Below are positions 55,507-63,985 of a stretch of DNA of 64,000 nucleotides, piece by piece. This DNA is from Actinoplanes sp. M2I2 (GTDB lineage: Bacteria > Actinomycetota > Actinomycetes > Mycobacteriales > Micromonosporaceae): assembly GCF_023544445.1 (NCBI RefSeq), contig NZ_JALPVJ010000029.1:38399-102398 (forward strand), given 5' to 3'. The notes under the pieces are model-generated. The model did no database searches and was not told where the DNA came from. It saw nothing but the letters and a program-made list of their open reading frames with translations. How positions within the stretch are numbered: position 1 is the first letter of the stretch; every line of letters starts with the position of its first letter. Both the position numbers and the translations under genes were made by a program.

Positions 55507-55765
55507 TCAGAGCTCGTCGGCTGCGAGTCGTAGACAGTTCCATTGAGGGTCGAAGCGGATCAGGCCACGGTCTGCCGCCATGCGAGCGGCGGCCGCTGAG
55601 ACGCCCTCAGCCATGCTGTACCGCGCGGCGAAGCAAATTGTCTGTCCGCTGGCATTGCCGATCAGAAACCCGTCGGACCACGGGCTAATGCCTTCCTCGT
55701 CGTGGGTCATGTCCACCCATCGCCTCCGGCCGTTCGCCTTCCCAGACCGGCAAGTCGAAACTCAT
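55507..55765 (-). pseudogene. Remnant of an MSFD-type small actinobacterial protein, internally deleted
   Basis: ATG 55765 opens MSFDLPVWEGERPEAMG, the usual start of a family of about 150-200 residues (MSFDLAVWE...). Almost at once a frame change leads to the family's end, ISPWSDGFLIGNASGQTICF and AEGVSAAAARMAADRGLIRF. The middle is missing. GGGAG lies upstream of the ATG. Family recognised from memory only. Confidence 0.5.
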
Positions 55766-56482
55766 CTGCGCTTTCTCCCACCGCCAGCGCGGACCACTGC
55801 CGCAAGTCTCGGCTGGCACGAGCGTGCATGCGGCCGAAGGATGGCGAGTACGCACTGCGACGGAAGCCGTGGCGGGCCAGCATGCTCGCTCCGCGGCCTG
55901 ACAGTGCGCGGGTAGTCGGGCCCGATCCGAGAAGGCTTCCCCCGTGCACCTCGAAGATGCCGGTGCGCAAGTGCTGCGCGAAGTGCATCTCGAGCTGACA
56001 TGAACGTTGGCCCACGAGGAAGAGGCGATCGCGCCGGAAATCCGGGAGCGCGCGTCAGGTGCCCTCGGCACCTGTTGGCCCGCGAGGCCGCGCGGCTACG
56101 AGAAGGCAGGTGCCATGTCCAAGCTCCCAATGGTCCCGTGACCGACGTCCCCGTCTCGCTGAAGTCAACATGCCGTGGTGGCGGAAGCCACGCGCTGGGC
56201 ACCTCGTGCACGAGGTGCCCAGCGACGCTGCCGCAGGAGCGCACCCCGCGGTACCGGTGCACGAACGATCTCCTGACACCTCGCGAACATCAAGTCGGCC
56301 GCCGAAGATGTTTTCCCAGATCACAGCCCGCCGTGAGTGCTTCGAACGTCCTCGTCTAGCGAATAACACCCGACATCAGCGCCGGGCACCAGCGGATGAC
56401 GGAAGACCAGGCTGTGAGTCGCCGAGCCGCAGAGCGTGACGTTTCGCTACTAGCCAGCGCGCACGATCGGCGGCATGAGCGG
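55766..56482. other. Stretch without a supported gene, holding a 32-bp perfect palindrome
   Basis: Several overlapping frames are open on both strands but none shows a convincing start or known product; the minus strand near 55780-56010 may be a decayed gene. At 56193-56224 lies a perfect palindrome, CGCTGGGCACCTCGTG plus its reverse complement, with no loop. Confidence 0.5.
56193..56224. repeat. Perfect 32-bp loopless palindrome
   Basis: CGCTGGGCACCTCGTG (56193-56208) is directly followed by its exact reverse complement (56209-56224). It could be an operator, a cruciform or a resolution site. A related shorter piece, GCACCTCG, is also in nearby DNA. No T-run follows. Confidence 0.75.
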
Positions 56483-57199
56483 TCACCCCTTAGGTACACC
56501 GAGCGGACGGAAGAGAGGCTCGCGGGCCCACGCCTGAATCAATTCGCGGTCCGGGTCCGCGACCGAATCAAGGTGCGGCCCGTCCGGGCTGGCATCCGGC
56601 CACAACTGGGCAAACCAGCCAGCTTCGTCGAGGGCATCCCAGTGCCCCCGGATGAACGCGACAAGCTCGGACCTGCGGGACGGGTCAGCGAGATGCTGGG
56701 CCAAGTACGCGAGGGCGAAGGCGACCTCGGACTGTCCGTGTGCCCGACGCTTTCGTCGCAGCACCGACCGTAGATAGTCGAAGACCTGCTTCCAAGCGTC
56801 GTTGTTGCCGGCACCGGCGCCGGCGAGGCCGATCACCGCGTAGTCCTTCACCGCAGCGTCAGACCCGGCCAGACCGGCGAGCAGATCCGGCGTGGCCTGG
56901 GTGCCCAGCCTCATCGTCAAAGCGAGGAGGGATGCGCAGCGTAAGTCCCTACTACCGCGGCCGGACACGCGGGTCGCCCGCCGAAGGGCGTCGTCCCCGA
57001 CGGCTCCCGTGAGGTCGCCCAAGTGACCGGCTATGACCACCTTGTCGAAGTCGAGGTCGGCCGACTCATCGAGCATCTGCGCGAGCAGCTGATCTGCATG
57101 AGGATCGATGTAGGCGTCCCGGATCGCCTCCGCGCGGCGTGCGCTCCGCCGACTTTTGAACGCAGTAAAGATGGTTTCGTGGTCGCACTCGTCGCTCAC
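56483..57199 (-). CDS. Helical-repeat protein of unknown function
   Basis: 238 residues from GTG 57199 (starts SDECDHETIFTAFKSRRSAR). Repeated helices such as LRCASLLALTMRLGTQATPD and AVKDYAVIGLAGAGAGNNDA suggest a HEAT-like alpha-solenoid. The C-terminus has LAFIRGHWDALDEAGW-type residues. It has no membrane segment. It stands alone on the minus strand. Confidence 0.6.
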   Translation of the reverse strand: MSDECDHETIFTAFKSRRSARRAEAIRDAYIDPHADQLLAQMLDESADLDFDKVVIAGHLGDLTGAVGDDALRRATRVSGRGSRDLRCASLLALTMRLGTQATPDLLAGLAGSDAAVKDYAVIGLAGAGAGNNDAWKQVFDYLRSVLRRKRRAHGQSEVAFALAYLAQHLADPSRRSELVAFIRGHWDALDEAGWFAQLWPDASPDGPHLDSVADPDRELIQAWAREPLFRPLGVPKG

Positions 57200-57511
57200 G
57201 CACGCAGCATGCCCGACGCCACGTCGCCTCGCACTCACATCGGCCAGATCCGGACGTCGCCGTTGCCTACGAATACCAACCCGTGTAGTTGGTGATCTCT
57301 CGGTGAGGGTACGGCTCACCCATCAATTCGACGCTGGATCAGAGTGGGTCCCAAACTGACGCCCGATGAAATCCGCGTGCAGATACCGAGTCCCGAACTC
57401 CCGCCCAAACGGGTCGCTACTCGCGCTCAGAGTCAGCCGAGCTTTCATCGCGGCAGATCCGTACGTCGGCGCGATGGGATACTCGCGGCCCGCGGCCGTT
57501 AGCATGCGGCG

Positions 57512-58183
57512 ATGGTAGACAAGCTGATCGACATCGTTGGCCGCGAAGGCGTAGGCCACCTGATTGCGTATTTCACCCCGGGGGCATCCACCGGGCAATG
57601 GTTCGAGACCTTCACCGGCGGCGGCGATCGCGCCGAGACCCGTGACCGAATAACTGCGGAGGATCTGTACGCGGTGGAAGCACTGAGCGTGCAGGCTCCT
57701 TTTCCTGTCGGCAGAGAGCTGATCGAGGGACAACTTGGCCGCGACGTCGGCGCACATCTGCGCGAGATTCCCACGCACGTCGAGCTGGGCGAACATGGTG
57801 GTGCCGAGTTGGTCACCGACGACGGGCATGCAAGTCAAGCATGGCGTCTGTTGAATAACCGGAACGAAAAGACCGGCATCGGGTGGGTTATCGCAGGAAA
57901 GATCCTCGCTCGCAAGCGGCCGAAGCTTCTCCCGGTGTACGACACGGTCATCAGGTGCCAATTCGGAGCCCCGCAACAGGTCTGGGTGAAGCTTCACGGC
58001 AGGCTTGCCGAGAACGACGGCGCTCTTCGAACCGTGCTCGCTGCGGCCCGCACGACCGCCGGCGTGGACGACAGAGTTAGCGTCCTGCGGGCCCTTGATG
58101 TCATCCTCTGGCGACGACACGTGGCCGAACACCGGCAATACAACCCGACGGCATGCCCGGGGCGAGGAACCGTCGAGCTCTGA
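57512..58183 (+). CDS. DUF6308-like protein
   Basis: ATG 57512 opens VDKLIDIVGREGVGHLIAYF; then EDLYAVEALSVQAPFPVGRE, IGWVIAGKILARKRPKLLPV and YDTVIRCQFGAPQQVWVKLH. This order of AVEALSV, GWVTAGKLLARKRP and YD..V is what I recall for DUF6308, common in actinobacteria with no assigned role. No ribosome site is evident upstream of the ATG. An opposite-strand frame over it is a shadow. Confidence 0.7.
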   Translation: MVDKLIDIVGREGVGHLIAYFTPGASTGQWFETFTGGGDRAETRDRITAEDLYAVEALSVQAPFPVGRELIEGQLGRDVGAHLREIPTHVELGEHGGAELVTDDGHASQAWRLLNNRNEKTGIGWVIAGKILARKRPKLLPVYDTVIRCQFGAPQQVWVKLHGRLAENDGALRTVLAAARTTAGVDDRVSVLRALDVILWRRHVAEHRQYNPTACPGRGTVEL

Positions 58184-58354
58184 TCAGCCCAGGTGTGCCC
58201 ACCTGATCCGGACCCCTGGCCATCACAAAGCGTGGCCGTCCGCTGCTGGCGGCCGCACTGTCAGCGCAAATCAGTGAGTCGCACGGAGGCATAAAATCGG
58301 CATAGCACCGCAGCGGTATATGTATAGAGCGCAGCAGGACCGTAGGTTCGACTT

Positions 58355-59062
58355 GTGACTAGACCCGTTTTCTACCCGCGGCCGGAAGTGGTGGGCGACA
58401 CGCTTAACGTCGATCCAGCACTTGCCAGCTGGGACAAGGCCGGCTCACCCGGCCAGGTTCGTTCCGTCGCCTTCATCGCCGAGGTACACACCGTTGTCGC
58501 CAAGCAGTTGGTCGCGACACCTGATCCTCTCGCGTTACGGCTCGACATCGGCCTCCCGGACGATATGCCTCTGCTCGCATACCACGACCTGGACAACTAC
58601 CTCTTTCCCTTGGTCCCGAGGCTCACGGCAGGTACCGGGCGCCAATTTGTCTCGGTGTGGGCAACCAAGCGGCATGCGCCGAGTTCCGCCGTCGCAGTAT
58701 GCCGAACCCAGGCGATTAGCGACCCTGGCGGGACGTACTCGTTCGACGTGAGCACGACGGCCGCCGCCGACAGCACCGCCTTCAAGGAACAGATCCGAGA
58801 CCAGACCAGCGCGGGCCGCCCCCTGCCTGATGGCGGTGTCAGCCTGCACCTCGCGTTCGTCGTCGGGCCCCGCCGCGTCTGGCCGAACCTGTGGAAGGCC
58901 ACGATCGACTCCCTCGCTTCCGTGCTCGGCCGCGACGCCGAAGCCGGGCCGTGGAATGTACGCGACGGTCGCATAACAGAACTCGGGTTGCACTGCGTCG
59001 TCAACCCGGAAGCAGGCAATCGCGTGATCACTGCGATCCGAGCCAGCACGGCGGACCGGTAG
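58355..59062 (+). CDS. Conserved hypothetical protein, weakly RusA-like
   Basis: 235 residues from GTG 58355. Acidic motifs LLAYHDLDNYLFPLVPRL (near 72) and PNLWKATIDSLASVLGRD, followed by RDGRITELGLH, recall the split Asp pattern (DLDN...KATLDAL) of RusA Holliday-junction resolvases, but the order and spacing differ. I treat the link as a hint. Its mRNA may be leaderless, as TAGGTT lies 7 bases upstream of the GTG. Confidence 0.5.
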   Translation: MTRPVFYPRPEVVGDTLNVDPALASWDKAGSPGQVRSVAFIAEVHTVVAKQLVATPDPLALRLDIGLPDDMPLLAYHDLDNYLFPLVPRLTAGTGRQFVSVWATKRHAPSSAVAVCRTQAISDPGGTYSFDVSTTAAADSTAFKEQIRDQTSAGRPLPDGGVSLHLAFVVGPRRVWPNLWKATIDSLASVLGRDAEAGPWNVRDGRITELGLHCVVNPEAGNRVITAIRASTADR

Positions 59063-59307
59063 GCAACGTCGTCACAGGTGAATGCGACGCGACGAGCTAT
59101 ACAGCGATCGCAAGATCGGTCCAAGCCCCTGATGCGGCCGGGCGGCCGTCAGCCGGCACCGAGCGTTATCCGCGGCATGAGAGCACGCTCGTTAAGTAAA
59201 CACACAGAACGGGGTCTAGAATGTCACGAAGAATTGCGTCTTTTGGAACCGTGTACTAACACCTACCAGTTCGAGTACCCGCCGCGATTTGTCGAGGTGC
59301 CGTTAGG

Positions 59308-60060
59308 TTAATCTTCACCAAGTCGGCGTGGAAGATCTACGGTGAATAGTGCGCCGAAACGCGCCCGCCTTAAGAAACATTGCTGCAGGAGCGACTCAGT
59401 ATCCCACGCTATGATCGCCGGATCTCCAATGAAGCAATCCAAAGCGTTTACCATGAAGTCATCGAGGCGCTTCGTTCCTAGTTCAATCGGCGGGGACCTC
59501 CTAGGTCGAGCATATAGCTCGAGTATAGGCTTGGCCCCTACTACCGCGACTGGGTGACTTCCATAGATCCAGACGAATGATGTCGGCGTCGCATTCAACA
59601 TGTCCCTACACTGGGTCGCCAGTAGCTTAGGAGGAGTGGTGAGAGCTACGACGCCGCTCTCGTCCATCAACGCATCCGGACGCCACAGCCAGTGGCTATA
59701 TTCTTTTGATGCTTGGTTCGGCGGCGTGTATGTGAGCCCGGAGTATCCCGATCTCTTCGCTTGAACGAGAAACCCTTTGCGAACACGAACCTGAGGGGCC
59801 ACCTCGATGTCTAAGACAGCGCACAAATCTGCACCCAGCAGCGACTCCGAAGAGTTGGCGCCTGCCGAGTCGAGTACGCGAATCTTAAGATCGACCCTCT
59901 CATCCGTGGCTTCCTCAACGAGGGACTCGAGCTGATTCGAGAGAGTCGAAGACATCGCCGGCTCTTCCGAGTCACGGTCGTCTGTAATCCGCCGAAGAAG
60001 CCTTTGCTCGGCTCGTGCGACAGACCGGGCTACTGCGGATACAGCACTACGTGACAACAT
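59308..60060 (-). CDS. PD-(D/E)XK-like nuclease-fold protein, AT-richer island gene
   Basis: After a basic helical N-terminus, LLGADLCAVLDIEVAPQVRV and RKGFLVQAKRSG show the D...QxK pattern of a restriction-like fold (GAD near residue 76, VQAKR near 100). The remainder (SHWLWRPDALMDESGVVALT, TSFVWIYGSHPVAVVGAKPI, ELGTKRLDDFMVNALDCFIG) is unknown. Its codon use and G+C are clearly lower than those of neighbours, a sign of transfer. A strong leaderless promoter precedes it. A defence or DNA-repair role is plausible and unproven. Confidence 0.62.
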   Translation of the reverse strand: MLSRSAVSAVARSVARAEQRLLRRITDDRDSEEPAMSSTLSNQLESLVEEATDERVDLKIRVLDSAGANSSESLLGADLCAVLDIEVAPQVRVRKGFLVQAKRSGYSGLTYTPPNQASKEYSHWLWRPDALMDESGVVALTTPPKLLATQCRDMLNATPTSFVWIYGSHPVAVVGAKPILELYARPRRSPPIELGTKRLDDFMVNALDCFIGDPAIIAWDTESLLQQCFLRRARFGALFTVDLPRRLGED

Positions 60061-60066
60061 TTCGCA

Positions 60067-60095
60067 TTTATAGCATTGGAGGAACGTTTAGGCAA
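60067..60095 (-). promoter_or_regulatory. Promoter of the PD-(D/E)XK-like gene, probably leaderless
   Basis: On the minus strand, TTGCCT (60090-60095) and TATAAA (60067-60072) are separated by 17 bases, ideal for sigma-70. The ATG begins 6 bases after TATAAA, so the transcript would start at or near the start codon. Confidence 0.68.
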
Positions 60096-60391
60096 CGCGC
60101 ATGCCGAACTAAGCTCGAGTCAAGAAGGATTCTTGCCGCAGAAGCTGCCCGCAAGGGTTAATTTGCCGACGAGATCGAGTGCACTCCTTTCGGCAGATCC
60201 GCGCACTCACAGTCAGGTCGCACCATGAGCGTCTGCACGGAGGGTGAGCGGGCTCCGGAGCTATCGCTGGCACCACCGCCGATAGAGATCCACTAGTGGT
60301 GCCGATTCTCGCGAGCATCTCGGCACGCGGCGCCAGCAACGTGGTGTCGAAAGTCCGAGCATCTGGCGCCGAACTCGCGAACGAAGCCAGC
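60096..60391. other. Intergenic stretch, no gene seen
   Basis: No product can be recognised. The minus-strand frame running from about 60486 to 60109 is out of frame with the sigma-like gene and has no start signal. Confidence 0.35.
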
Positions 60392-61255
60392 TCAGACTGC
60401 AGCGTTAGCAGGCGGCGTGGCCGAGATATCACGGCGGGCTGTGCGGATGCGCTGGCGCTGCTGCGCTTGACGTCGCCATTGCTCACGCATCTGAGGTGAA
60501 GCGAACTCGGTGAGAGCGCCCTGGCTGACCGCCTCGGCGATCCGGGTGTCGATGCGTTCGATGCGCCGGCGCAGAGCGTCTACCTCGAGGCTGAGGCGGG
60601 CTGCGAGGGGTTCGATGGCGCGTCGCCCGAGCCTCAGTTCGATGTAAGGCTGTTCGTCGTCCGGGTCGATGATGCCGAGTTCCACGGCGCGGCGGATGAG
60701 CAGGTCAGGGTGGCCCCAGGGGTGTCGTGGGGTGCGGGGTCCGATGACATGCTCGAGGTTGTCGACCGGGATGGCTTCGGCGCCGTCGCGCTGCTGTAGT
60801 TCGTGGCCGGCGCGCCAGGCGGCTCGGCACAGCGAGGCGTACGGCGCGGGCCGGCTGAGGTCGACGTGGTCGCGCAGCGCCGCTAGGAAGCCGGTGAGGA
60901 TTTCCGCGTCGAGGTCGTAGGCGTCGCCGGCCCAGCCGGTGTGCAGGTGGCCGGCGTAGCGGCGCAGGGCGGGTAGCGCCATCGCGGTCGCGGCAATGAC
61001 CCAGGCCGGCCCGTCAAGGCGGGCCCGGCGAATCAGCTCCGCCCACACCGCGTCCCTGGCGGCGTAGGAGGTTGGGTGCTTGAGCAGCCAGGTCCGCAGC
61101 TGCGGCAAGGGGAGTGTCACGGCGGGCAGGTCGGTGCCGTCGCGGAGCGGATCCAGGTCGAGCGACAGCGGCTGCGGTCCGGTGGTCAGCGCGCGGAAGG
61201 CGGTGTCCACGGCGTTCAGCGGCGAGTTGGGCCAGTCGGCGGTGGTGGCGGTCAT
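60392..61255 (-). CDS. Sigma-factor-like helical protein
   Basis: 287 residues from ATG 61255, with GGGGAG upstream. YDLDAEILTGFLAALRDHVD and APYASLCRAAWRAGHELQQR resemble sigma region 2, and YIELRLGRRAIEPLAARLSL, EVDALRRRIERIDTRIAEAV resembles region 4 (LRL..R....A..L...VDALR.RR.R...R). Region 1 and the classic -10 recognition residues are not evident, so it may be a divergent sigma or a sigma-like regulator of the element. It is divergent from the methyltransferase genes. Confidence 0.6.
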   Translation of the reverse strand: MTATTADWPNSPLNAVDTAFRALTTGPQPLSLDLDPLRDGTDLPAVTLPLPQLRTWLLKHPTSYAARDAVWAELIRRARLDGPAWVIAATAMALPALRRYAGHLHTGWAGDAYDLDAEILTGFLAALRDHVDLSRPAPYASLCRAAWRAGHELQQRDGAEAIPVDNLEHVIGPRTPRHPWGHPDLLIRRAVELGIIDPDDEQPYIELRLGRRAIEPLAARLSLEVDALRRRIERIDTRIAEAVSQGALTEFASPQMREQWRRQAQQRQRIRTARRDISATPPANAAV

Positions 61256-61759
61256 GTCATGGCTCCCCGGGATCGACGGTCGGCATCCGGTCGCCGGCGG
61301 CATTCGGATGCGTGTCCGGTGATTGCGCCATGACTGGCTGACACGGCTCCGACACCGCAGATCAGTGCCCGCTTCGCGGCTGAGACCGGACAGGGCGGAA
61401 CTGCCGGGGACAAGGCCCTCGGGCCGAGGGGGGATGATCGCGGTTATGAGGGGGCTGGCCCCGACCGGCTCTGGCAGGGCGGCAGTGCAGGGTGCAAGGC
61501 ACGGCAGACGCAGTTGGGAAGTCTCGCAGCCTTCTGACACCGCAGCAGCGGCCGGTTTGGTGGCCTACCGATTTCCTTCCGTTCGGGCGCTGACGGCCGA
61601 CCGGCTGGCGGCATTGACTGCGCAGCCCGTAGGCGGGGTGCTGCCTGCGCTGTTGGAACCGTGTCAGACGGGTGTCAGAACGACAGGTGTTCGCTGGAGC
61701 CGACAGAACCCGGTTTGAGGGTGTCAGCGCATTACGGCGCGGCGCGGAGCCGACACCAC
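61256..61759 (+). promoter_or_regulatory. Divergent regulatory region with repeated TGTCAG sites
   Basis: TGTCAG begins at 61662 and 61673 (11 bp apart, within GTGTCAGACGGGTGTCAG at 61661-61678) and 61722; CTGACA begins at 61338 and 61534. The 18-bp element differs from the one before the transfer operon by one base and lies 82 bases before the methyltransferase start. The 61722 copy extends as GGTGTCAGCGCATTACGGC, similar to 54494 onward. No gene is seen in these 504 bases. Confidence 0.65.
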
Positions 61760-62668
61760 ATGAGCGACATGCCGCAGCACTCCTTGAACAAGCCGCATCC
61801 TGCGAAGCCGAACGTGATCGATGCGGGTCAGCAGGACCTCGTCCCGGGCAGCCCGCCGGTTCCGATCACGGTGTGGCGCAGTGCCAGGACCGAGTCCGAC
61901 ACCGCCGGTCAGATCGGTGCTCGCCTTGCCGCGCGGCTGGTCGCCGCGTACAGCCGTCCCGGCGAAGCCGTCGTTGATCTCACCGACGGTCACGCCCTCA
62001 CCTACGTGTGCACTACGGGAGGGCGTCAGCACCACCCGGCCTGGTTCAGCGGCCCGGCCAGCCTGATCATCGGCCCGGCCACCGCAACGGACTTCTCCGC
62101 CGACAGCGTTCACGATCGCCCTGATGAAGGCGATGAGCTGCCGGAGCTGCACGCCTGGTTCGGTGATGACCTCACCGATGCGAACCTGCCATTCTCAGCC
62201 GGCCCGGCGGCGCCGGCATCGGCCGATGGAGACCTGCGGGGTATGACCAGTCTGCTGGTCGCTCGCTGGCCCCTGGACAGTAACGACGCCGCCAACCGGG
62301 TCCGCCTGGCCTGGCTGCTGACCGCCTGCGCGCAGCTGCTGCGCCCCGGCGGCTGCCTCATCCTGGTTGTCACCATCGCACCCGGCACCCGGCCGGTCCC
62401 GGAAGATTTCTCCGAGATGGTCACGGCCGCAGCCGGTGTCCGGCTGGGCTATCTGCAGCACATCGTCGCGGTCTCCGCCGACACCGACGGCGACGCCTTC
62501 ATTTACCACGTCACCGACGAGGAACTGCTCGCGATGGCCGACGACTCCGGGCAGTGGCAGGCGGAACACCTGCGCGTGCATGCCGACCTGCTGGTGTTCA
62601 GCCAGATCAACCAGCCCTCGCCGCGACCCCGCCCAGGCGGGCACCGGGGCGGAGGCCGCCGTGGCTGA
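61760..62668 (+). CDS. SAM methyltransferase-like protein
   Basis: 302 residues from ATG 61760 (MSDMPQHSLNKPHPAKPN). It has a Rossmann-like pattern: AVVDLTDGHALTYV, then ASLIIGPATATDF, LLVARWPLD, and ACAQLLRPGGCLILVVTIAP, the LLRPGG turn of methyltransferases. The first SAM-binding loop is altered (DLTDGHAL rather than DLGCG), so it may be inactive or non-catalytic. It overlaps the next gene by 8 bases, suggesting a paired function. Confidence 0.65.
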   Translation: MSDMPQHSLNKPHPAKPNVIDAGQQDLVPGSPPVPITVWRSARTESDTAGQIGARLAARLVAAYSRPGEAVVDLTDGHALTYVCTTGGRQHHPAWFSGPASLIIGPATATDFSADSVHDRPDEGDELPELHAWFGDDLTDANLPFSAGPAAPASADGDLRGMTSLLVARWPLDSNDAANRVRLAWLLTACAQLLRPGGCLILVVTIAPGTRPVPEDFSEMVTAAAGVRLGYLQHIVAVSADTDGDAFIYHVTDEELLAMADDSGQWQAEHLRVHADLLVFSQINQPSPRPRPGGHRGGGRRG

Positions 62669-63614
62669 TCACCGCTTCCCGCAGGACCCGCCCACCACGT
62701 CCGATTCCGAGACTCGCGGCCGGCAACACGGTTACGACGGGCGGCACCGCGCCGCGAGACCGGACGGTCTGTCGGTGTGGGCGACGGCCCAGTCCACCGG
62801 GCCGGTTCAACGTAAAGGCCGGTACGTGGTCGAGTCGGGCAAGCACCCGGCTCGGATGCTGCCGGCGATCGCCGCGCACGCCATCCACGCCTACACCAAG
62901 CCCGGCGATCTCGTCCTGGACCCGATGTGCGGGATCGGCACCACCCTGGTCGAGGCCATCCACGCCGGCCGCGACGCGTTCGGCGTGGAGTACGAATCCC
63001 GGTGGTCGGACGTCGCCGACGCCAACATCAAACACGCGCAGACCGGTGGGGCGACCGGCCGAGCCGCCGTGATCCGTGGCGACGCCACCACCATCCTGTC
63101 CCTCGTTCCCGCCGTCCTGACCGGGCAGGTAGCGCTCGTGGTCACCTCACCGCCGTACGGGCCGACCGTGCACGGCCTCGTCCAGCCCGGCGACGACGGC
63201 GTACAGAAGTCCGACAACACCTACAACGACGGTACTGACAAGGGCAACCTCGCCTACCGTGACCTCACCGGCCTCGTCGACGGATTCGCCCGCATCCTCG
63301 CCGGCTGCCAGACGCTGCTACGCCCCGGCGGCGTCGTGGCCGTCACTGCCCGCCCGTGGCGGAAGAACGGCCAGCTCGTCGACCTGCCCTCCGCGGTGAT
63401 CGGCGCCGGGGTGCGGGCGGGTCTGACACCGGTGGATCGATGCGTGGCCCTGCTCGCAGCGGTCCGCGACGACGCGCTGATCGCACGGCCCAGCTTTTTC
63501 CAGCTCCAGGCCGTCCGTAAGGCCCGCACCGCCGGCACACCGATGCACCTCATCGCCCACGAGGACGTCCTGATCTTTCAGAAACAAAGCCTCGCGAGTG
63601 GTGCCGATGTGTGA
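62661..63614 (+). CDS. DNA N-4/N-6 methyltransferase
   Basis: GTG 62661 follows GGAGG. SAM loop LVLDPMCGIGTTLVEAIHAG (near residue 84) and catalytic TSPPYGPTVHG (near 162) are the motifs of N4-cytosine or N6-adenine DNA methylases; RPGGVVAVTARPWRKNG follows. The order (motif I before SPPY) fits the beta-type/N4 class. No restriction gene adjoins, so it is an orphan or belongs with the previous gene; it may mark element DNA. 317 residues. Confidence 0.85.
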   Translation: MADHRFPQDPPTTSDSETRGRQHGYDGRHRAARPDGLSVWATAQSTGPVQRKGRYVVESGKHPARMLPAIAAHAIHAYTKPGDLVLDPMCGIGTTLVEAIHAGRDAFGVEYESRWSDVADANIKHAQTGGATGRAAVIRGDATTILSLVPAVLTGQVALVVTSPPYGPTVHGLVQPGDDGVQKSDNTYNDGTDKGNLAYRDLTGLVDGFARILAGCQTLLRPGGVVAVTARPWRKNGQLVDLPSAVIGAGVRAGLTPVDRCVALLAAVRDDALIARPSFFQLQAVRKARTAGTPMHLIAHEDVLIFQKQSLASGADV

Positions 63615-63757
63615 GTAGATTTCCCGCCTGCAGGTTGTAAAGGATGCGGCACCAACCCCCGCCGGCTGCCTGCCCCAGACGGCCGCAAAGCGGCACGGCG
63701 GCCGACCTTGCCGCACGCCCGGCATGGGCCGGGCGCTGACCGCGAAGAATCGCCGGG

Positions 63758-63785
63758 CTCACCCGACATGGTGACATCGGGTGAG
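63758..63785. terminator. Hairpin after the methyltransferase gene
   Basis: CTCACCCGA (63758-63766) pairs with TCGGGTGAG (63777-63785) around a 10-base loop, 144 bases downstream of the methyltransferase stop. There is no T-run. The stretch 63615-63757 shows no gene. Confidence 0.45.
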
Positions 63786-63823
63786 TCCCGCTCGGCAAAG
63801 GCCACGGGCGCGTTAACACATTA

Positions 63824-63967
63824 TTAGGACATCTCAGCCGGAATGTGCCCGTCGTCGGCCCTCTGGTCCAGCGCTAGTACGGCAGCCGCCGTTCGTGAGG
63901 TGACCTCGGATCCTGCGGGAACGAGGACGGCCACCGCATGATCGTCTGTGCGTTGTGGACACAACAT
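63824..63967 (-). CDS. Possible short protein
   Basis: 47 residues: MLCPQRTDDHAVAVLVPAGS, EVTSRTAAAVLALDQRADDG and a short end. The ATG at 63967 follows AAGG by 5 bases. It is protein-like in composition but has no known relatives that I recognise. Confidence 0.3.
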   Translation of the reverse strand: MLCPQRTDDHAVAVLVPAGSEVTSRTAAAVLALDQRADDGHIPAEMS

Positions 63968-63985
63968 TCAACCTTGCGGTGGCCG
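63928..63985. repeat. Nested inverted repeats at the window end
   Basis: CGGCCACCGCA (63928-63938) pairs with TGCGGTGGCCG (63975-63985). Inside, GTTGTG (63952-63957) pairs with CACAAC (63960-63965) around GA. The two nested stems could form a branched hairpin or mark an element end. The partner sequence beyond 64000 is not available. Confidence 0.55.

Noticed and set aside
57323..58138. 271-codon minus-strand frame over the DUF6308-like gene
   Set aside because: The plus-strand frame has the conserved motifs; this one does not.
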